A stretch of DNA of 64,000 nt, taken from the NCBI RefSeq assembly GCF_019320115.1, contig NC_089584.1:56974852-57038851 (forward strand). The letters are read 5' to 3'. The position numbers and the translations under genes are program-made. Below are positions 52,380 to 63,413 of the stretch, in pieces. The notes under the pieces were generated by a model. That model was not told the DNA's origin. It was given only the letters and a program-made list of their open reading frames with translations, and searched no databases. Each line of letters starts with the position of its first letter. The first letter of the stretch is position 1. This DNA is from Miscanthus floridulus (lineage: Eukaryota; Streptophyta; Magnoliopsida; Poales; Poaceae).

Positions 52380-54015
52380 ACTTGGTAAGAATTCTTGAGC
52401 AATGACAAGAGTATCATAATTGATCTTTAGGGTTGTATGTTCATCTTTTCACTTGTTGTGGCTAGTGATGAGCTCATTGTGCACCCACTCAAGTTTATCA
52501 TGTTTATCTTTAAGCTCTTTCTTAAAAGATTTGAGCTCCTTGAGTTTGGATGATATAGCATCATTTGTCTCTTTAAGCTCAGCATTAGCCTTTTCCAATG
52601 TATCGCATTTTGCTAAGAGTGAGTCATTTTTAGCATCAAGCTTTTCATTTTTAGCTCTACTCTTTCTAATGATCTTAGTGTATTGTCTTAGTATTTTGAC
52701 AAGATCATCATATGAAGGTGAATCATCATCATCGCTATCGCTATCATCATCACTAGCTTGCTCATCATCACTACTATCATCATTATTAGTTACCTTGCGT
52801 TCACCCTTGGCCATAAGGCATAGGTGTGTAGAGGATGATGGCGATGGTGGTGGTGAAGATGAAAGATCAATAGCAATGGATGCCACCTTCTCATCTTCAC
52901 TATCATCATCGGATGATCCACTAAATGAATCAATGTTCGTGAGCCAATCACCGATGATGTAGGCCTTTCCACTCTTCTTCTTCTTATGGAAGTCCCTCTT
53001 TTTGCCATCTCTCTTCTTGTATGGCTTATTCTTCTTCTTCTCATCTTCATCTTCATTACTTGAGTCATCTTTCTTGCCCTTGTTCTTGTTCTTGAACTTG
53101 TTCTTCTTGGGCTTGGTGCATTGATGTGCTAGATGACCAAGTTCACCACAATTGAAGCAATCCATTTCAAAGATTGGCTTTCTTCTAGAGCTTGTGAAGA
53201 AATTCTTCTTCTTGCTGTCGAACTTGATGCCACTCCTGTTTAGCTTCTTTAGCATTTTGGCGGCTTTTCTTCACCATGAGAGCAAGATCTTCATCTTCAT
53301 CTTCTTTATCACTTGAGCTCTCATACTCAAGTTTTGCTTTGCCCTTATCTTGGCTAGCTTTGAATGCTAAGTCCTTCTCTTTCTTCTTGGTAGAGGATGA
53401 GCCATCTTGTGGCGTGATTTGCATGTACATCTCATGAGCATTGATCTTTCCCAAGATTTGTGTCGGTGTAGCGGTGGAAAGATCATCTTGGTGTAGCACA
53501 GTCACAATATGCCCATATTTGTCAATGCGGAGGACACTCAAGATCTTTCTCACAATGTCAGATGGTGACATTTGAGTAAGTCCAAGCCCATTGACTTCCT
53601 CTACAAGAATATTCAAATGTAAATACATCTCATTAGCACATTCTTTGGGAAGCATCTCAAATGAATTTAGCTTTTTAATCACAAGATGATAGCGTTCCTC
53701 ACGCTCACTCTTGGTTCCCTCATGGAGCGCACAAACATCCGACTATAGTGCATGGGCATCTTTGTGGTTCCTTACGTAGTTGAACACATCTTTGCAAAGG
53801 CCTCTAAAGATGGTGTTTCGAGCCTTTGCATTCCACTTTTCATAGTTAACCTCATCGCCTTGTAAGTGTGTAGCATCCCAAGGTTTTGGGAAGCCTTGTG
53901 TGGTGGCTCTAAGTATACCAACATCTAGAGCTTCTAAGTACGCCTCCATGTGGATTTTCCAATATGGAAAGTCATCTCCCTCAAAGATAGGAGGAGGTCC
54001 ATCCCTGTGAGACAT
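52380..54015 (-). pseudogene. gag: gag of element C, N-terminal part
   Basis: ATG at 54015: MSHRDGPPPIFEGDDFPYWK, then FPKPWDATHLQGDEVNYEKW. This is the plant Copia gag start (UBN2/DUF4219-type). One stop at 53743 and a frame change near 53240 interrupt it. Acidic Ser/Asp segments flank the first CCHC knuckle, CFNCGELGHLAHQC (53159-53118). Lys-rich and Ser-rich stretches and a coiled-coil region (ELKETNDAISSKLKELKSFK) follow, with a stop at 52449. The frame then reaches the target duplication of B at 52380 and is continued at 39621. Two knuckles separated by a coiled coil are typical of SIRE-type gag. Confidence 0.88.
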
Positions 54016-54054
54016 CTTGCTCTAAGCGATTAAGCTTAAAAATGTGAGCACGAG

Positions 54055-54066
54055 GCTCTAATACCA
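54055..54066 (-). promoter_or_regulatory. Primer binding site of element C
   Basis: The - strand reads TGGTATTAGAGC, two bases inside the 5' LTR, one transition away from the initiator-Met site TGGTATCAGAGC. Confidence 0.88.
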
Positions 54067-54068
54067 AT

Positions 54069-55626
54069 TGAAAGAATCAAGATGCCCAAGAGGGGGGGTG
54101 AATTGGGCTAATTATAAATTTTCTTGCAATAATTAAATCCTACGGTTAGCTCAATTAATCCCTTGTGCCTATAAAAGTGTTTATAATAATCTAACACACA
54201 AAGGACTTACAACCTATGTTCCAAACTTACTCTAGCATGGCAATTCTATGAATGTAAGAACAAGTATTGAATTGCTCAAAGTAAATAGAGAGAGAGGAAC
54301 GCGGCGATGTTTTGCTGAGGTATCGGAGAGTCGCCACTCCCCACTAGTCCTCATTGGAGCACCCACACAAGGGTGTAGCTCCCCCTTGATCCACGCAAGG
54401 ATCAAGTGCTCTCTACGGGTTGATTCTTCGACTCTCCATCATGGTGAATCACCCAAAACCGCTCACAACTTGAGTAGGGTCACCCACAAGCTCCGCCGAG
54501 TGATCACCAAGCTCCCAATCACCACCAAGCTGTCTAGGTGATGGGATCACCAAGAGTAACAAGCACGAACTCTCACTTGACCACTCGAAGCCTAATGAGA
54601 ACGGTGGATGCACACTTTTCTACTCTTGATTCACTAATGAGGCTACTCTCTTTGATTAACAAATCTCAATCACCTCACTAGGACCTTGCCCTTCTTGGCA
54701 CTCACAAACGTGTTTCTCAGCTGTTGGAATGAGAAAAAGTGACTCCACACATGAGTGGAGCTTCTATTTATAAGGCAGCCTGAAAAACAAACCGTTATGT
54801 GCCTCTGTGGGGTGACCAGACGCTCCGGTCATGTTGACCGGATGCTCCGGTCAGTTCAACCTACACACTAGTGTTTAAGTGTTGACCGGACGCTGGCAGG
54901 GTCCGATCACCACTAACCGGACGCGTTTGGTCACATTAAACCCTCACTGGAACCTTACTATACTCGATCGGACATTGGATCCTTAGGGTCCAGTCAGTAT
55001 TGACCGGACGCGTCCAGTCGCAAATTCACTCTTCTAGAACCTTACTGGAGTCAACCGGATGCCGCCTCTCAACATTCGGTCACTTGACCACTCAACATCT
55101 GGTTGCACCAAACGCAATCACCTTGATCAAATGAACTGACCGGACCCTACGGCTAGCGTCTAGTCGCACCGGAGCCAGCATCCGGTCAGCATTTGACCCT
55201 CCATTCACTTCCAACTCTCGAACATATGTGAATGAAGTTTGCTCCAAAGGATCATAGGGCTATTGTGGAGCTACCTAGTGCTAGTTTTAACAAGTGTGTA
55301 CCACACCTAACTCACTAGACTTACCTAGGTCAAGCTACCCATCCATACCCCCCTTAATAGTACGGCCAAAGGAAAAACAAAGTCCTAAACTACTCTAAGT
55401 GTCTCTCCAACTCCAATCGACACTTAGAACTAGTGATCCTTAACCTTATCATCCATCCTTTGAAAACCAAAATGATTTCCATCATAGGGGCATGACCACC
55501 TCGATTGCCCAATTGATCCCCATTACCATGACCTAACTTAATTGCCTATGCAAAACACACATTAGTCATAGTAATCTTGTATTATCATTAATCATCGAAA
55601 CCTAACAAGGGGCCTAGATGCTTTCA
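54069..55626 (-). repeat. 5' LTR of element C
   Basis: Starts TGAAAGAATCAAGATGCCC and ends GGCCTAGATGCTTTCA on the + strand. In - orientation, U3 carries many GACCGGACGCTCCGGTC-like words (about 55200-54800), directly followed by the TATA box TTATAAATAG (+ strand 54764-54773). Most differences from the 3' LTR lie in the CpG-rich U3 words. Confidence 0.93.
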
Positions 55627-55631
55627 GTTGG
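55627..55631. repeat. Target site duplication of element C (right), GTTGG
   Basis: Identical to 22002-22006. Confidence 0.92.
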
Positions 55632-55768
55632 GTTAAGTTACATTTGGTTAATCTCACACATGTTTCCTTGAGATCGATATAAAACTAGGTACTTTTCGGT
55701 GAAGTGCTACATCGGTATAATATCCGTGCGCTTGCGGATTATTCTATGTGCGTTAATATTTACTAACA
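55632..55768 (+). repeat. 5' LTR of element E, right end
   Basis: Ends CGTTAATATTTACTAACA, then AGCATTTC and the primer site. The end resembles the LTR end of G on the other strand (gcgcttg.ggattatt, aacaagcatttctggcgc). Confidence 0.7.
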
Positions 55769-55776
55769 AGCATTTC

Positions 55777-55795
55777 TGGCGCTGTTGCTAGGGAA
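55777..55795 (+). promoter_or_regulatory. Primer binding site of element E
   Basis: TGGCGCTGTTGCTAGGGAA is close to the tRNA-Asp type site TGGCGCCGTTGCCGG known from Athila elements. Two changes are C to T or G to A. Confidence 0.8.
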
Positions 55796-55869
55796 ACGGT
55801 TGCTGAGTTAACTTCGAACCTAGCTTAACCTTGTATCATTATTCTTTCTTCTTTTCTTTTATCTTTACC

Positions 55870-56518
55870 ATGGATCTAGAATCCACCCCTATCTACCAAT
55901 GTGGTGCACCTACGAGCACAAGAATCCTTAAAGACTATCCTATCACCTGGCTATGAGCTACAACCGTGTTTAATTAATATGGTTTAGGATCAATCCTTTT
56001 CGGATGAAGATGATGAAAACCCCTATTCCTACCTAAATGAGTTTGAGCAAACCTGTGCATGCCTACGCATAGTAGGCATGTCAGACGAAACCTTACGATG
56101 GAAGCATTTTCCCTTCTCTTTGACAAGAAAAGCTAAATGTTAGTACAACCTCACTATAGGGAGTAGACAAGAAGATTGGGAAGCCTTGTGTTCTAGCTTT
56201 TGCTTGCAATTCTTTCCCATCTCTAGAGTAGTCAGTCTTCGTTCCGAGGTTCTATCTTTTAAACAAAAAGAAAAAGAATCTCTAGGCATGGTATGGGAAT
56301 GCTTTAATGCTCTTATTAATACTGGCCCTGACCTTGCCATTCAAGACCCCATTCTTCTTCAACATTTTTATATGGGTATTGATAGGAAAGCCTCAAAGCA
56401 TCTTAATATGGCCTCAAGAGGTTCGTTCTCCATCAATTTGGGGAGAAGCATTTTTACCAAAATCTTAGAGAACACCCTTAAAGAAGTAGAAAAGAAGCCG
56501 TTAGAGGAGGAATCCTAG
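55870..56518 (+). pseudogene. gag: gag of element E, decayed
   Basis: Begins at ATG 55870 and is soon interrupted by stops. Recognisable Athila-type gag words: HFPFSLTRKAKC (56108), then EDWEALCSSFCLQFFP, an open 110-codon stretch from 56186 with SLGMVWECFNALINTGPDLA and ILLQHFYMGIDRKASKHLN, and a stop at 56518. Residues match the 'F-P-F-S-L...A-K-W' and 'LLQHFYxGL' pattern of that lineage as I remember it. Confidence 0.7.
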
Positions 56519-56770
56519 ATAGTTGAACCAGAATCTATGCCTAACCCATCACCAACTTTAGCTATCCCAAATCCTAAACCATCAGAAAAGGAGGAAACTC
56601 CAATTTCAGATTTCATGCTTGAATTCGAGGATGAACTTTTTGATGAATATAGAAATACCTTGAATTACCATAATATGAGGAGACCCTAAAAGCCTAGGAA
56701 ATCATCATCTAATGAAGAACCTTTAGACACTTCTGAGGAGGCTTTCCTTAAAAAGACTACAAAAGAGCTA

Positions 56771-59700
56771 GTGTCAATTATAAGCAATGAATGGTTAGCA
56801 GAATCAAAGCTTTCCTCTGGTGTGATTTGTTTTGACTCACCTTCTATATCCATTCATTGCCAAATCAATAGAGCTCCTTTTGATGCTCTTTATAATCAAG
56901 TTGTGGGTGTTAACATCATGTCTGCATCTTTTGCTCATGATTTATTAAAACACATGCCATTAACCCCAATAACAAAGTTATTGAAAAGTCTTTCAGGACA
57001 CATTCTCCTATGTTTGGGAATTCTGTATGTCCTCCCTATCTAGGTAAAAGGAACCAAAGTTCAATTGTGCTTCTATATCTTTGATATTATGGAGTTCGAC
57101 TAGTTGATATGACAACCAATTGAAAGATTTATTCTGGAAGGACAAACAGGGAAGTTGAATATAAGACTTGGGAAAAACTATAAGCTCTCTATACCCATTA
57201 CTCATTCTCTAAATGCTGAGAGTGAGCCAATTCCTAAGGAAGACCCAATGGATGAGGTTAAGGTTGCATCTCTTGATGCTATGACTCAACCCAATCTTGA
57301 AGAAGATGCCTAGTTTTTCATCGAAGAAGAAGAAAATTCTAAGGAGCCTAAACCTCTAGATGAATTGCTAGAACCACCTAAGCCCACCATTGAGCTTAAA
57401 CCCTAGCCTTCTGGTCTTAAACATGCTTTTCTCGATAGTCATTAGGATTCTCATGTTTGTCATAAGTGATAAACTCTCTTAGGAAAAATCCATCCACTTG
57501 CTAATTATCTTAGAAAAGCATGGGTCTACTTTTAGCTACTTGCTCCAAGACCTTAAAGGAATTAGCCCTGCTCTTTGCACCCATCGCATCCCTACGGATC
57601 CTGATTCTATACCTTCTAGGGGGCCAAAGCATAGGCTTAACAATGCGATGAGAGAGGTTGTTAAGAAAGAGGTTTTGAAACTCTTGCATGCTAGGATCAT
57701 TTATCCCATTCTATACAGTGAGTGGGTTAGCCATGTTCAAGTTGTGCCTAAAAAGGGGGCATGACTGTTGTTATAAATGAAAGGAATGAATTAATCCCTC
57801 AAAGAACCATCACTGGATGGCGGATGTGCATTGATTATTGAAAACTTAATAAGACAACAAAGAAAGATCATTTTCTATTGCCCTTCGTTGATAAAATATT
57901 AGAATGACTGGCAAAGCACTCTTTCTTCTATTTCCTTGATGGGTATTCAGGTTATCACCAGATACCGATCCATCCAGATGATCAAAGCAAAACCACTTTT
58001 ACATGTCCATATGGAACTTATGCTTATTGTAGAATGTCTTTTGGATTATGTAATGCTCCAACTTCTTTCCAAAGATGCATGATGTCTATATTCTCTGATA
58101 TAATTGAAGAAATCATGGAAGTTTTCATAGATGACTGTTCTATTTATGGAAAAACTTTTGATGATTATCTTGAAAATTTAGATAAGGTTTTGCAAAGATG
58201 TGAAGAAAAGCACTTAGTCCTTAACTGGGAAAAATGTCATTTCATGGTTAGAGAAGGCATAGTGCTTGGACATTTGGTGTTTGAACAAGGGATAGAGGTA
58301 GATAAAGCTAAAATTGAAGTAATTGAACAGTTACCTCCTCCTATAAATATTAGAGGGATCCATAATTTTCTTGGCCATGTGAGATTTTACTACCGCTTTA
58401 TAAAGGATTTTCACCTATTGCTAGACCACTTACAAATCTTTTGGTAGAGGATGTCCCCTTTCAATTTGATGATGCATGCTTGAAATCTTTTAATATTCTT
58501 AAGAAAGGACTCATCTCTATACCAATCATTCAACCTTCTGATTGGTCGTTACCTTTTGAAATTATGTGTGGTGCTACTGATTATGCTGTGGGAGCAGTGT
58601 TGGGACAAACAAAAGATAAACAACATCATGCAATTGCATATGCTAGCAAAACTTTGATAGGACCTCAACTTAATTATGCAACAACTAAAAAAGAACTCCT
58701 AGCTGTTGTTTTTTGCTATTGATAAGTTTAGATCTTACATAGTAGGAGCTAAGGTGATTATTTATACTAGTCATGCTGCATTAAAATACTTGCTCACTAA
58801 AAAAGTTGCTAAACCCATATTAATAAGATGGATTTTGCTACTCCAAGAATTTGACTTAGAAATAAAAGATAAAAAGGAGTAGAAAATTCTATTATCGATC
58901 ACTTGTCCTAAATGCAGTTTGAGAATTCATAGGAACTGCCCATCAACAATTCACTATGAGACGACATGCTCTTCAAAGTCACAAAATCCAACCCCTGGTA
59001 CGCAAATATTGTTAATTTTATGGTTGCAGGTTATGTACCACTAGGGGAAAATAAAAGGAAGATCGTCTATAAAAGTCATCTCCACATATGGGATGAACCA
59101 TACCTCTTTAGAGTCTGCTCTGATGGCCTACTCAAAAGATGTGTACCGGTCATCAAGATCATTGAATGAAGCCATTCATCACCATATGGAGGACATTATG
59201 GTGCATTCTGCACTCATTCGAATATCTGGCAAAGTGGATTCTTCTAGCCAACCATGTATGAAGATATGAAAGACTTCATCAGGAGGTGTGGAGCATGTCA
59301 AAGGCACAGGAATATCAATTCAAGAGATGCCATGCCACTCACCAACAACCTCTAGATAGATCTCTTCTATGCTTGGGGAATCAACTACATGGGACCATTT
59401 CCAAAGACAAAGAATTGTGAATACATCTTGGTGGTAGTTGACTATGTCTCCAAGTGGGTTGAAGTCATGCCATGCAGAGCTACTAATGCGAAGAACTCCA
59501 AGAAGATGTTTGAAGAGACAATATTTCCAAGATTTAGAGTTCCAAGGATGGTGATTAGTGATGGAGGAACTAACTTCACTAACAAGAATTTTCACAATTA
59601 CTTATCAAAACATTGGATCCATCATAATGTCGCTACTCCATACCACCCTTAGACAAGTGGCCAAGCAAAAACATCAAATAAACAAACCAAGAACATTCTA

Positions 59701-60150
59701 CAAAAGACGGTCAATGAGATGGGGACTGCATGGAAGGATAGACTACCTAATGCACTATGGGCTTATAGAATAGCCTATAAAATATCACTTGGGATGTCAC
59801 CATACCAACTTGTCTATGGCAAGACCTATCATCTACCTATGGAGCTTGAATTCAAGGCTCACTAGGCCATCAAGCGATGGAACATGGACTTTGAAGCTGC
59901 AGAAACTAAAAGGAAGATGCAACTCTCTAAGCTTGATGAATGGCGTGAAAAAGCATATCACAACGCTAAGATTTACAAGGAGAGGGCAAAGAGATGGCAT
60001 GACAAGAGGATCAAGAAGAAGGAGTTCAACCCTAGAGATAAGGTATTACTTTTTAATTCCAGGGTCAAATTATTCGGGCATAGAAAACTAAGGAACAAAT
60101 GGGAAGGACCATTCAAGGTGATAAGCACTTCTTGCATGGAGTGGTAACAC
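56771..60150 (+). pseudogene. pol: pol of element E (protease, RT, RNase H, integrase), decayed
   Basis: Protease-like segment 56771-57043 (APFDALYNQVVGVNIMSASF). An acidic linker with stops follows. RT: GWRMCIDY (57815), FLDGYSGYHQIPIHPDDQ (57935), MSFGLCNAPTSFQRCMMSIF (58034) and VFIDDCSIYGKTFDDYLENL (58120). RNase H: VEDVPFQFDDACLKSF and EIMCGATDYAVGAVLGQT (58555), then AYASKTLIGPQLNYATTKKE. Integrase: H-H-C-C finger ending RRCGACQRHRN (59285-59320), YMGPFPKTKNCEYILVVVDY (59383), MVISDGGTNFTNKNF (59545), then TSGQAKTSNK (59653), where Lys replaces the expected catalytic Glu. The C-terminal segment WREKAYHNAKIYKERAKRWHD lies at 59940. Frameshifts near 58440 and 58720, many stops. Confidence 0.82.
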
Positions 60151-60647
60151 TTCAAAATAATGAAGGTACATTATTCAAGGTAAATGGCCATTGTCCCAAG
60201 ATCTTTCTAGAATCTAAAAAACACATGAGGATTAGGATGAGGTAGATTTTCTGATTTTACCATATATTTACACCACTGCCATCTTCTTTATGTTTCATAA
60301 CACATAAATATACTTTTTGGGATTAGATAGGGATTAGAAACCGCTGCAAAAACCCCACAAGAAGATGACATGTGAGGTTGGCTAGCCCCACCTATAGGCC
60401 GGTCGGCCCACCTGTCAGTCCCCTTATGCCTAGTCAATTCTCTTGTGTCTTCTAGATCCTTCCCCTCCACAATCCCATAGTTTTTTTGACGTATTTGTTT
60501 TTCTTTTGTTATGAGACCTCTAATAGATAGATCTTGATCCCTACTGCAAGTTATTCCCCCTATAGGAACAAGCCCTTGCCTACCTCCATAGCCATCCCAT
60601 CAAAGCCTTATTCTCCAACAGCAACAAAGCTCTCCTCGTCCCTAGTT

Positions 60648-61253
60648 CTAATGGCTAGAAAAGAGATTGTCCCCTTTGGTTTTGATCTAAACAAGAAGCT
60701 TGATGCTATGGCGCTGAGCGTCATCCCACCATGAGAGATAGCTCCCATTCGTCCCAACCAATCCAACTATGCCCAAGCTATCTGTCATTTAGTGATCACT
60801 CCACCACCGCTGCATCAACTTCTTAAAGATGAGCCAGGTCTGTGGAAGCTTCAGTTAGATGTCCCAAAGTTGATCATGGTGACAAAGGAGATCAACCTCC
60901 TCCCTCCAAAGGGACATGAGGTGCTGATAGGAGTGAAGACCAATAAGTATGGAGATGTTACTTATGCAAAGTATGCGTCGGTCACCACTCATACAATCAT
61001 CAATGGAGTCTAGGCTCTACCGGAGCACATCAAGGTTGTTCCCCCTAAGAAGAGGAAGGTGCCACTAGCTATTCTAGAAAATGATGAGAAGCATCCATGG
61101 ATGACTATTGCACTCTTGGAGAAAAAGAGTGATCATCTCTCCGATGTTGTATATACCTTAGAACAAAGAATCGATGAAGAACACGTTTATCGCAAGATCC
61201 TACAACAAGATTCAAATGCTTTGAATCATTTTATTGCCAAGACTAGGAAGTAA
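60648..61253 (+). pseudogene. Post-pol ORF of element E, unknown protein
   Basis: After about 500 nt of non-coding sequence following integrase, a frame starts at ATG 60648-60650 (MARKEIVPFGFDLNKKL). It continues, with stops at 60732 and 61011, through HQLLKDEPGLWKLQLDVPK, LLPPKGHEVLIGVKTNKYGD, PKKRKVPLAILENDEKHPW and LEKKSDHLSDVVYTLEQRID to a stop at 61251-61253. About 200 residues. The PKKRKV stretch equals a classical nuclear localisation signal. The end is helical. No membrane segment, so it does not look like the env-like gene of Arabidopsis Athila. I do not recognise the family. Confidence 0.5.
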
Positions 61254-63004
61254 AAGAGAGTTAGGTTTCTGATTAGGCACAACTGGTTAGGTTAAGTGTT
61301 TAAAGATAGTATGTTTAGGTTACTCGCTTAGCTCAAATTGTTAGAGTGGTTGAAGTTTGTGCTAGCTAGTCAAGAGTTTGTGTTTAGGTTGGTTTGTGTA
61401 ATAAAGTGCCTTATGATATTAATTGAGTCTTATTATTATTATCTACTCTCTATTTCTTTTAGATATGTGTTTTGTCTCCACATGTTGTGCATAAAGGTAT
61501 ATAGGAAAACAAGTGTGGGGGAGACACACCACGACATCTAAATGGAATTTAATCGTGAAAATTATGAAGTTCGGGAAGTAATGGACCAAGGACCATGTAC
61601 AACGAAATGGGCTTTGAACAACTCCTAGACTAGGCTGCCTAGCCTCTGCTATGGGTAGGCCAGCTCATCATGGTGCCACCTCACCCCAAGCTTTGTCCTT
61701 GGTTAGGTTTGTGCCAATATGTTCTATTTTCACATGTTTCACTTTCTGTTTTGAACCGAATTAAAAATCACTTGATAAAACAATTGAAAACATGAGGAAA
61801 GATTATTTTAGTCATGACTTAAGGATAGACTCACATAATACTTTTACTGGAAGTCTTCTTACTATTGGGAACTTATTATTAGGGACCCCATGCTACTTAA
61901 GTTGTTATAGATTGAGATATAGTAGAATAATGAGAACTTGATTCTTGTTGTCTTATTATTGGAGAATTTTATTTCAAAAAAAGAATAGCTACACCTCTCC
62001 TTTGTGGTAAGCAATGTCCCACCAAAGCCAAACATGATATGTTAGACTAGGAAACCTTCTACATATATTACTTGTCATTGTATTGTGTTTGGTCAAACCT
62101 TGTGACCCTTATTGAGAAACTTATCATGCTCTCAAGATCAAGATCACGTACACTCCATATATATCTGCTACTCTAACACTGGGAGTAAGCAAAAACATGT
62201 TTACCATCCACCCCAAAAAATGTTCTACTCCTACACTAGGATTAGACACAAAAAGAAGTTTGTTAGGATAAATGCTCCAAGTTCTTGTGAATGTCTCTCT
62301 TAAAAAGTTTCAATTGCAGAAAAAGAGGCATGGGCTATGCAAAAGTTATTCATGAAAAAAGAGAAAAAAATATTAAAAAAAGGACAAGTGTACGAGATAT
62401 CTAAAACAATGGGTACTCAGATGCCTGCCTAAAAAAGAGATGAATAAGATAGCCCATGTTTACTTGCAAAAGTGTTTTCAAGTTTCAAACAAGAGATATA
62501 CGTGTCAAGCAGCATAGTAGAATTAGGATAGCCACCATATATATATCCACACACCTGCACATTTTGATCTAAGAGTCTAACATTTTTTTCCTTGGATCTT
62601 TGTTTTAACTTTACAATATATGCAATGGAAGTATGTTCTCATATTTATCCCTACCTAATCTCCACATAAGCTTTTAGAAGTAGGTAAAAAGAAGGCAAGA
62701 ACATCAATGCCTTGGTGAAGATCCAAAAATACCACATATATAGAGTGATTTGAGAGTACTACAAAAGGAGAAGGTAAGCTATGTTTTGTTTTTAAAAAAA
62801 TCTAAAATGTTTCTCCAATTGACTTGACTGAAGGAAGATGGTGATATGTTTCAAGCTGTTCCATTCTTCAATCACCCAAAGTTTCATGATAGATACTTTG
62901 AATCCTGTAGAGCATGAATGACTAGGAATAGTTTTATGTTGGTGACTTGTCCTAAGGTTATGTCTTAAGTAATCCATCCTTTTGTCAAGGACGAGTAAAA
63001 GCCT
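61254..63004 (+). other. Long 3' non-coding region of element E
   Basis: About 1.75 kb of AT-rich sequence without a supportable gene. At 61514-61527 it holds AGTGTGGGGGAGAC, nearly the same as the polypurine tract at 63005, and many short 'catatatat' runs. Long 3' spacers are usual in Athila-type elements. Confidence 0.55.
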
Positions 63005-63019
63005 AAGTGTGGGGGAGCT
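63005..63019 (+). promoter_or_regulatory. Polypurine tract of element E
   Basis: AAGTGTGGGGGAGCT immediately before TGTTGACGG, the LTR start. The same type of tract is found before Athila LTRs. Confidence 0.75.
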
Positions 63020-63413
63020 TGTTGACGGTAGTTAACATTCATCACAAATCGTCAATATAACTTGCATAAATGGCCAAAATGGATCACCAATGTCGACTTA
63101 GGGGTTTAAACTAACAAATTCTATGAGTTTTGGTGAATCTTTGTTTCTAGTAGGATGTAATTAGAAACCCACCAAGGAGGACCTATTTGTTAAAGGAAAT
63201 TACAAAATTCAACCACGTAAATAGCATGGGAAGACTCTAGAAGACTCCAGGAGGCTCTCCATCAAAACAGAGCCTAAGCCACCGCCATGTGGTGCTGGCC
63301 GGCTCCACCTATAGGCTAGCTAGCCTATGGGACCCCCATGTCAGGCCCTCATTGCTATGTTGGTCCTCCACCGCCTTAAGGATTGCATCTCTGCTATTTA
63401 TTCAAGTCGGTTT
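63020..63413 (+). repeat. 3' LTR of element E, first 394 bp
   Basis: Starts TGTTGACGGTAGTTAACATTC, similar to the LTR start of G on the other strand (TGTTGATGGTCATTAACACC, and the shared 'atgagttttggtg' further on). A TATA-like CTATTTATTC at about 63395 ends just before F2 is inserted. Confidence 0.7.

Larger units (their letters stand above)
22007..55626 (-). mobile_element. Element C: SIRE/Maximus-like Ty1/Copia retrotransposon, split by D and B
   Basis: LTRs of about 1.56 kb (22007-23578 and 54069-55626) with TGAAAG...CTTTCA ends and the duplication GTTGG bound 33.6 kb. Removing D (23635-31196) and B (39627-52374) leaves about 13.3 kb. On the - strand it has a Met-tRNA primer site, gag with two CCHC knuckles and a long coiled coil, a Copia-order pol (protease, integrase, RT, RNase H), a further ORF after pol, and a clean polypurine tract. 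Two knuckles and a post-pol env-like ORF are marks of the SIRE lineage. LTRs differ by roughly 5-6% by eye. Frameshifts and altered residues make it defective. Confidence 0.92.
55632..63413 (+). mobile_element. Element E: Athila-like Ty3/Gypsy element, main part
   Basis: Follows the C insertion: the LTR end, an Athila-type primer site, gag, pol, an extra ORF after pol, a polypurine tract and the start of the 3' LTR, all on the + strand. The left LTR part lies at 21570-22001. The 3' LTR is interrupted by F2 at 63414. Numerous stops and frameshifts make E the most decayed coding element here, in line with its outermost position in the nest. Confidence 0.8.

Noticed and set aside
52420..52962. 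180-codon + strand ORF rich in Ser and Leu
   Set aside because: Exact shadow of the Asp/Ser/Lys-rich gag of C on the - strand.
61514..61527. AGTGTGGGGGAGAC as the polypurine tract marking the 3' LTR of E
   Set aside because: The next bases do not start with a TG-type LTR end like that at 63020, and homology to the LTR of G starts only at 63020.
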